Assembly: GCF_014230315.1 (NCBI RefSeq) | Contig: NZ_JACLAW010000006.1 | Location: forward strand, 186,001 to 250,000 | Origin: Novosphingobium flavum | GTDB lineage: Bacteria > Pseudomonadota > Alphaproteobacteria > Sphingomonadales > Sphingomonadaceae | Length of the DNA: 64,000 nucleotides | Reading direction: 5' to 3' | Shown: piece after piece, positions 60,251-64,000 of the stretch | Position numbering within the stretch: position 1 is the stretch's first letter | Layout: every line of letters starts with the position of its first letter | Translations under genes and position numbers: made by a program | The notes under the pieces: generated by a model | Told to the model about the DNA's origin: nothing | Seen by the model: only the letters and a program-made list of their open reading frames with translations | The model's database searches: none

Positions 60251-61216
60251 ATGCAGTTCAACCCGGAAATCCGCACAGACCTGAGCGATCCGGCCGGGCT
60301 GCAGGCGCAGCAGGCGGCGCATCAGGCCGCGCTGGACCGGTGGCGGGCCTCGCCGCCCGCCGCCGCCGTGCTCGATGCTTTCGCGGCCTTTGCCGCGGGC
60401 AGGCCGCTCTCGGCACTGCCCGCGCTGGCCGCCCTGTTCGATGGATCGGACCGGGCGCGCCGTTTTGCCGAGGGGCTCGCGGCAAGCTTCCTGCCCGCCA
60501 TGGCCGCCGCCCGCTTCGGGCAGGTGCCGCTGCGCCACTCGCACAGCCGCGCCGCCGCCACGGTGATGCTCGCCCGGGAGGGCGAGGCCTCGCTCAGCCT
60601 TGTCGCGCTGGACGGGGTTGGGCTCGCGCTTCAGCCTTGTGCCGCATCCGCCGCCTTCGCCCAGGCCGAGGAATGGGACGTGGTCATTGCCGGCACCGGG
60701 CAGGGCCGCCTTGCCGAGCGCCACGGCGCGCCCGGCATCGCGGTCCACCCGCTGCGGCTCGAACCCGGCGTCGCCCTTGGGCGCGACGCGGCGCGCGAGG
60801 CACTGCTGGTCGATGCGGCGCACGGCACCCTGCTCCTGCTGCGCCTCCGACGCCGCCGCCCGGGGCCCGAACCGGTGCGCGAATTCGCGCTGGCGGACGG
60901 CGCGCCGCTGCACCAGTCCGTCTCCTGCGCCCGCGAAAGCCGGCACGAGATCGCCGTTGCCCTGCTCGGCCGGATGGGCCGGGTGGATGCCGCCCCGCTG
61001 CTCGCCGAGATCGCCGCGGACCCGGCGCTGGGAGACATGCTGCGCTGGCAGGCCCTGCGCAAGTGCCTTGCGCTCGATACCCGCGCCGGTTTCCTCGCCG
61101 TCGTCCGCCTCGCGTGGGCCAGCGGCGATCCGCTCGCCCATGCCGCCGGAGCCCTGCGCGCCCAGCTGATCGAGGCGCACCCCATCCTCGCGGAGATCGA
61201 ACCATGCCCCGTCTGA
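60251..61216 (+). CDS. uncharacterised protein of the peptide operon, HEAT-like C-terminus
   Basis: The 321-residue protein is Ala/Leu/Arg-rich. The N-terminal 70 residues and the last 80 (ALLGRMGRVDAAPLLAEIAA, then LRWQALRKCLALDTRAGFLAVV) are helical and repeat-like; the middle (RFGQVPLRHSHSRAAATVML) looks like a beta-rich fold. No catalytic motif stands out. It follows the peptide gene by 39 bases and overlaps the next gene by 13. A peptide-binding or scaffold role is possible. Confidence 0.6.
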   Translation: MQFNPEIRTDLSDPAGLQAQQAAHQAALDRWRASPPAAAVLDAFAAFAAGRPLSALPALAALFDGSDRARRFAEGLAASFLPAMAAARFGQVPLRHSHSRAAATVMLAREGEASLSLVALDGVGLALQPCAASAAFAQAEEWDVVIAGTGQGRLAERHGAPGIAVHPLRLEPGVALGRDAAREALLVDAAHGTLLLLRLRRRRPGPEPVREFALADGAPLHQSVSCARESRHEIAVALLGRMGRVDAAPLLAEIAADPALGDMLRWQALRKCLALDTRAGFLAVVRLAWASGDPLAHAAGALRAQLIEAHPILAEIEPCPV

Positions 61217-62097
61217 TCGACTGTCCGGATACAGCCCTCGTCACGCTCGGCGAATGCGCCGATGCCATCCACGCCGCCGGCTTCGCCCCGTCGTGCGAGG
61301 AGAGCCTGGCCGAAACCGCGCTGTGGCTGCGCCGCCTCGGCAACAACCCCGATTTTCTGGGCGATATCCTCGTCGAATCGCTCAAGCACCGCCACCGTGA
61401 CGAGCCCGCTCAGGGGTACGGCCCCCAGGCGATCCAGCTCACCCGGCCGAAAAACGGCGTGTTCCTGCGCGCCGCCGTTTGGCCCGCCATGGCCGATGCG
61501 ATGGTCGCGGCCAGCGGCAGCGCCTCGTTCGTCTATGGCCTGCCGCACGATCACAATTTCAGCTTCCTCACCCACGGTTACTTCGGTCCGGGTTACTGGA
61601 GCGACTATTACGAGTACGACTACGAGGCGGTCTCCGGCTGGACCGGCGAACTTGCCCATCTCACCCACACCGGCCGCCGCCGCCTCGAACCCGGCAAGGT
61701 CATGCTCTACCGCGCGCACCGCGACGTGCACCGCCAGCTGCCGGCCGATTCGCTGTCGGTCTCGCTCAACGTGATGCACGCCGAGCCGGCGATGCACTGG
61801 CTCGACCAATATTCGTTCGACGTGGAGAAGGGCACGATCACCGGCCGGGTCGATTCCGGCCCCTCCGAAGCCTTCCTCAAGATCGCCGTGGCGCTTGGAA
61901 CCTGCGAAGCGCTGGACCTCGCCGAGCACGTCGCCGCCAGTCACCCGAGTGAACGGATGCGCCTCACCGCGCTCGATGCCCTCGCCGGGCAGGCCCCGGA
62001 TCACGCCGCGCGCGATGCGCTGTGGGCGCGGGCCGAGCGATCCGGCCTCCGGATGGTGGCGATGGAAGCCCGCGCGCGCCGGGCGGAGCTGGCCTAG
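61204..62097 (+). CDS. cupin-like metalloenzyme of the peptide operon
   Basis: The 297-residue protein has a cupin-type metal motif, HDH at residues 115-117 (YGLPHDHNFSFLTHGYFG) and a later RAHRDVHRQLPADSLSVSLN with His176, separated by a GWTGEL strand region. Such double-His cupins are often Fe(II) or 2-oxoglutarate-type oxygenases. The C-terminal 70 residues are again HEAT-like helices. It overlaps the previous gene by 13 bases and is convergent with ruvX (stops overlap). It is the best candidate for modifying the 49-residue peptide. Confidence 0.6.
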   Translation: MPRLIDCPDTALVTLGECADAIHAAGFAPSCEESLAETALWLRRLGNNPDFLGDILVESLKHRHRDEPAQGYGPQAIQLTRPKNGVFLRAAVWPAMADAMVAASGSASFVYGLPHDHNFSFLTHGYFGPGYWSDYYEYDYEAVSGWTGELAHLTHTGRRRLEPGKVMLYRAHRDVHRQLPADSLSVSLNVMHAEPAMHWLDQYSFDVEKGTITGRVDSGPSEAFLKIAVALGTCEALDLAEHVAASHPSERMRLTALDALAGQAPDHAARDALWARAERSGLRMVAMEARARRAELA

Positions 62098-62597
62098 AAC
62101 GCCGATCCCGCCAGCGCGTCGATCGCGCCCTGCAGGATCACCGCCGCCGCCGCCGAATCGATCCGCTCGGCGCGCTTGGCACGGCTCATGTCCTGTTCGA
62201 TCAGCCCGCGTTCGGCGCCCATCGTGGACCAGCGCTCGTCCCACAGCAGCACGGGCAGGCCGAGCGCGGCGAGGTTGCGGGCATAGGCGCGGCTGGACTG
62301 GCTGCGCGGCCCTTCGCTGCCGTCCATGTTGAGCGGGAGGCCGATGACGAAGCCTTTCACTTGCCGCTCCCGCACCAACGCCAGCAGCAGTTCGCGGTCC
62401 GCGCCGAACTTGCCGCGCTTCAGGGTCTTGCCGGGCGAGGCGAAGCGCCAGCCGGCATCGCAGAAGGCCGTGCCGATGGTCTGGGTGCCAAGGTCGAGCC
62501 CGATCAGCGCGCCGCCCTCGGGCAGCAGATCGCGATAGGCCAGCGCGCTCTGGGTGACCTCGGCGGGGGGCGGGGCTGCGGGCGGGGCGGCGGTCAT
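62094..62597 (-). CDS. ruvX: RuvX/YqgF Holliday-junction resolvase-like nuclease
   Basis: From the ATG at 62597 the 167-residue protein has the RNase H-like core: ALIGLDLGTQTIGTAF near residue 30, VIGLPLNMDGSEGPRSQSSR near residue 85, LWDERWSTMGAERGL near residue 117 and DSAAAAVILQGAID near the end. It is thought to process rRNA ends or Holliday junctions. The start overlaps the stop of the DUF3089 gene. Confidence 0.92.
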   Translation of the reverse strand: MTAAPPAAPPPAEVTQSALAYRDLLPEGGALIGLDLGTQTIGTAFCDAGWRFASPGKTLKRGKFGADRELLLALVRERQVKGFVIGLPLNMDGSEGPRSQSSRAYARNLAALGLPVLLWDERWSTMGAERGLIEQDMSRAKRAERIDSAAAAVILQGAIDALAGSAF

Positions 62598-63706
62598 GGG
62601 GCAGGCCTCCACGCGGCCACCCGCGCGGCCACGTCGGCGCGCAGGTTGGCCCAGAACAGCGGGATGTCGTAGATGTGGTAATTGTTGCCGGGCAGCACGT
62701 AGGGCCCCATCGCGGGCGGAGGGCCGATCAGCAAGAAGCCGTCGCCGCCGCAGCGCGCGGGCACCAGGCCGGGCAGCAGGCGCGCGCCGGTCAGGCTCGG
62801 GTCGGGCAGCAGCGTGCCAAGGTTGGCCGCGCCGGTCGCCGCCGAATGGGGCGCACCGGTCAGCGGGTTGGTGCACAGGAACGGCGAGGCGCCGGGCAGC
62901 TTCCCGTCGAGCGCCGGGGTGCGGGCATAGGCTTCCAGCGTCAGGCCGGGGTCGGCCGGCTCGGCATAGGTCTGCCACGAGACCACGCAGCCCGGCTGTC
63001 CGGCATTCTGGCAGGCGGGCAGGCCCACCTGCGGCAGGTCATGTTCGATCGAGACCGGCCAGCCGATCACGTAGGCGGCGGCGATCCGGCGGGCGAGGGG
63101 CTTTCCGGCCACCTCGTCACGCAGCAGCCGCTTGAGGTGCAGCGCGCCTTGCGAATGCCCGGCCAGAACGATCGGCCGGTCCGCCGGCACGGCGGCGAGG
63201 AAGGCGGCGAAGGCCGCGCGCACGTCGCCATAGGCCCGTTCCAGCGCGGCATCGCGCGCCGCCCCCTCGGTCAGGAAGGCGCCGAAGGTCGCCTGGCGGT
63301 AGCGCGGCACCCAGACGTCGGGGCTGGCGTTGAAGGCGCTGGCCATGCCGCGCACCATGTTGATGCTCATCACCTCGGCGTGCGGGTCGTCCAGCGGGGC
63401 GTTCCAGTGGGCGCGGTCGAAATAGGAGGTCGGGTGAACGAAGAACACGGCGGCCGGCAGCGGCGCCGGATCGGGCGCCATGCCTTCGGGGCGGAACTGC
63501 GCCGGATCGGCGGCAAGGCCCGGCCGGGCGAGCCACATCCGGGGATCGGCCCAGGCGGAGGCCGGCAATGGCGCCGCCGCCTCGATCCCGTGATCGGGCA
63601 CGAGGGCCATGCGGGCAAGGTCGCCGCTCCAGAAATTGAGCGCGACGCGTCCGAGGAAGAACACCACCGTCAGCCCCGCGATGACATAGAGAAACTTGCG
63701 AACCAC
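62594..63706 (-). CDS. DUF3089 alpha/beta-hydrolase
   Basis: The 370-residue protein has an N-terminal membrane helix (FLYVIAGLTVVFFLGRVAL), then the DUF3089 features FFVHPTSYFDRAHWNAPLDDP, the nucleophile elbow LAGHSQGALHLKRLL near residue 178 and GNNYHIYDIPLFW near the end. It is probably an inner-membrane-anchored periplasmic esterase or lipase. A GTG start at 63706 is used. It is tight with ruvX and the transporter gene. Confidence 0.88.
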   Translation of the reverse strand: MVRKFLYVIAGLTVVFFLGRVALNFWSGDLARMALVPDHGIEAAAPLPASAWADPRMWLARPGLAADPAQFRPEGMAPDPAPLPAAVFFVHPTSYFDRAHWNAPLDDPHAEVMSINMVRGMASAFNASPDVWVPRYRQATFGAFLTEGAARDAALERAYGDVRAAFAAFLAAVPADRPIVLAGHSQGALHLKRLLRDEVAGKPLARRIAAAYVIGWPVSIEHDLPQVGLPACQNAGQPGCVVSWQTYAEPADPGLTLEAYARTPALDGKLPGASPFLCTNPLTGAPHSAATGAANLGTLLPDPSLTGARLLPGLVPARCGGDGFLLIGPPPAMGPYVLPGNNYHIYDIPLFWANLRADVAARVAAWRPAP

Positions 63707-63713
63707 TCAGGCC

Positions 63714-64000
63714 TCACCCCTGAACCCCGGTAAAGGGAATTCCGGCTTCGCCGACCCGCTCGGCCCGGCGCGCCGAATGCCGCTCGAGCCAGATCTTGAT
63801 CATCGCCACCAGCGGATCGGCCAGCGCCAGGCCGAGGATGCCGAACAGGGCCCCCATGATCAGCTGCGCGCCGAGCACCAGCGCCGGGGCGAGGTCGACC
63901 GTCTTCTTGGCCACCATCGGCACGATCAGGTTGCCGTCCACGGTCTGGACGATGACGTAGACCGCGATGCAATAGAATCCCATGGTGGTCCCGCCGGAAA
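63714..64000 (-). CDS. AI-2E family transporter (PerM-like), C-terminal part
   Basis: The reverse strand to the window edge encodes the last 95 or so residues: YVIVQTVDGNLIVPMVAKKTV, LGAQLIMGALFGILGLALADP and a basic tail. This is the C-terminal signature of AI-2E/PerM permeases; the 5' end is outside the window. It precedes the DUF3089 gene by seven bases. Confidence 0.85.
   Translation of the reverse strand, partial: SGGTTMGFYCIAVYVIVQTVDGNLIVPMVAKKTVDLAPALVLGAQLIMGALFGILGLALADPLVAMIKIWLERHSARRAERVGEAGIPFTGVQG

Noticed and set aside
1..64000. CRISPR arrays or cas genes
   Set aside because: No regularly spaced direct repeats and no Cas-like proteins were seen.

Overview
The window is high-GC alphaproteobacterial DNA. 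The right-end genes (argH, a short lipoprotein, lysA, a siroheme-type dehydrogenase, ruvX) and many small gene families suggest a sphingomonad (Sphingomonadales: Novosphingobium, Sphingobium or Erythrobacter-like). This placement is by family recognition only; no 16S gene is present.

Positions 1-14494 hold stress and envelope genes: two DUF5985 membrane proteins with a small winged-helix-like protein, a ClC chloride channel, an OxyR-type regulator with a consensus OxyR site in front of it, a trehalose operon (otsB - GH15 hydrolase - otsA), nhaA, a KdpD-like sensor fragment protein, a DUF389 membrane protein and a GH76 secreted hydrolase. An IS110-family element of the IS1111 type (14704-16039) follows.

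Positions 16182-36193 form a dense defence island. It holds an AbpAB-like nuclease/helicase pair, an isolated proteasome-fold (Ntn) hydrolase, a short tyrosine recombinase, a self-palindrome-regulated Fic protein, a YobI-like P-loop NTPase, a PD-(D/E)XK-STAND protein, a SIR2 protein, a restriction-endonuclease-like protein and a two-gene operon pairing an NdpA-like protein with a RelA/SpoT alarmone-synthetase domain. A relaxase 3' remnant lies inside this island, so the defence genes appear to be cargo in a conjugative element.

Positions 36588-39200 carry a DUF2520 protein, an unusual zinc-less MucR with a histone-like tail, and acylphosphatase. Positions 39510-51353 are the mating-pair-formation module of a Tn4371-type integrative conjugative element (ICE): traG/virD4, a ribbon-helix-helix protein, trbBCDE, trbJ, trbL, trbFGI and DUF2274. 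It is followed by hipBA with an operator array, a traG 5' remnant, an excisionase-like protein and a P4-type integrase next to tRNA-Leu(CAG). No intact relaxase gene is visible, so the element may be transfer-defective or mobilised in trans.

From 55427 on the DNA looks chromosomal: tlpA/argH with overlapping divergent 5' ends, a lipoprotein, lysA, a CysG N-terminal-like enzyme, a three-gene operon of a 49-residue peptide plus two uncharacterised proteins (one a cupin-like enzyme), ruvX, a DUF3089 hydrolase and the end of an AI-2E family transporter.
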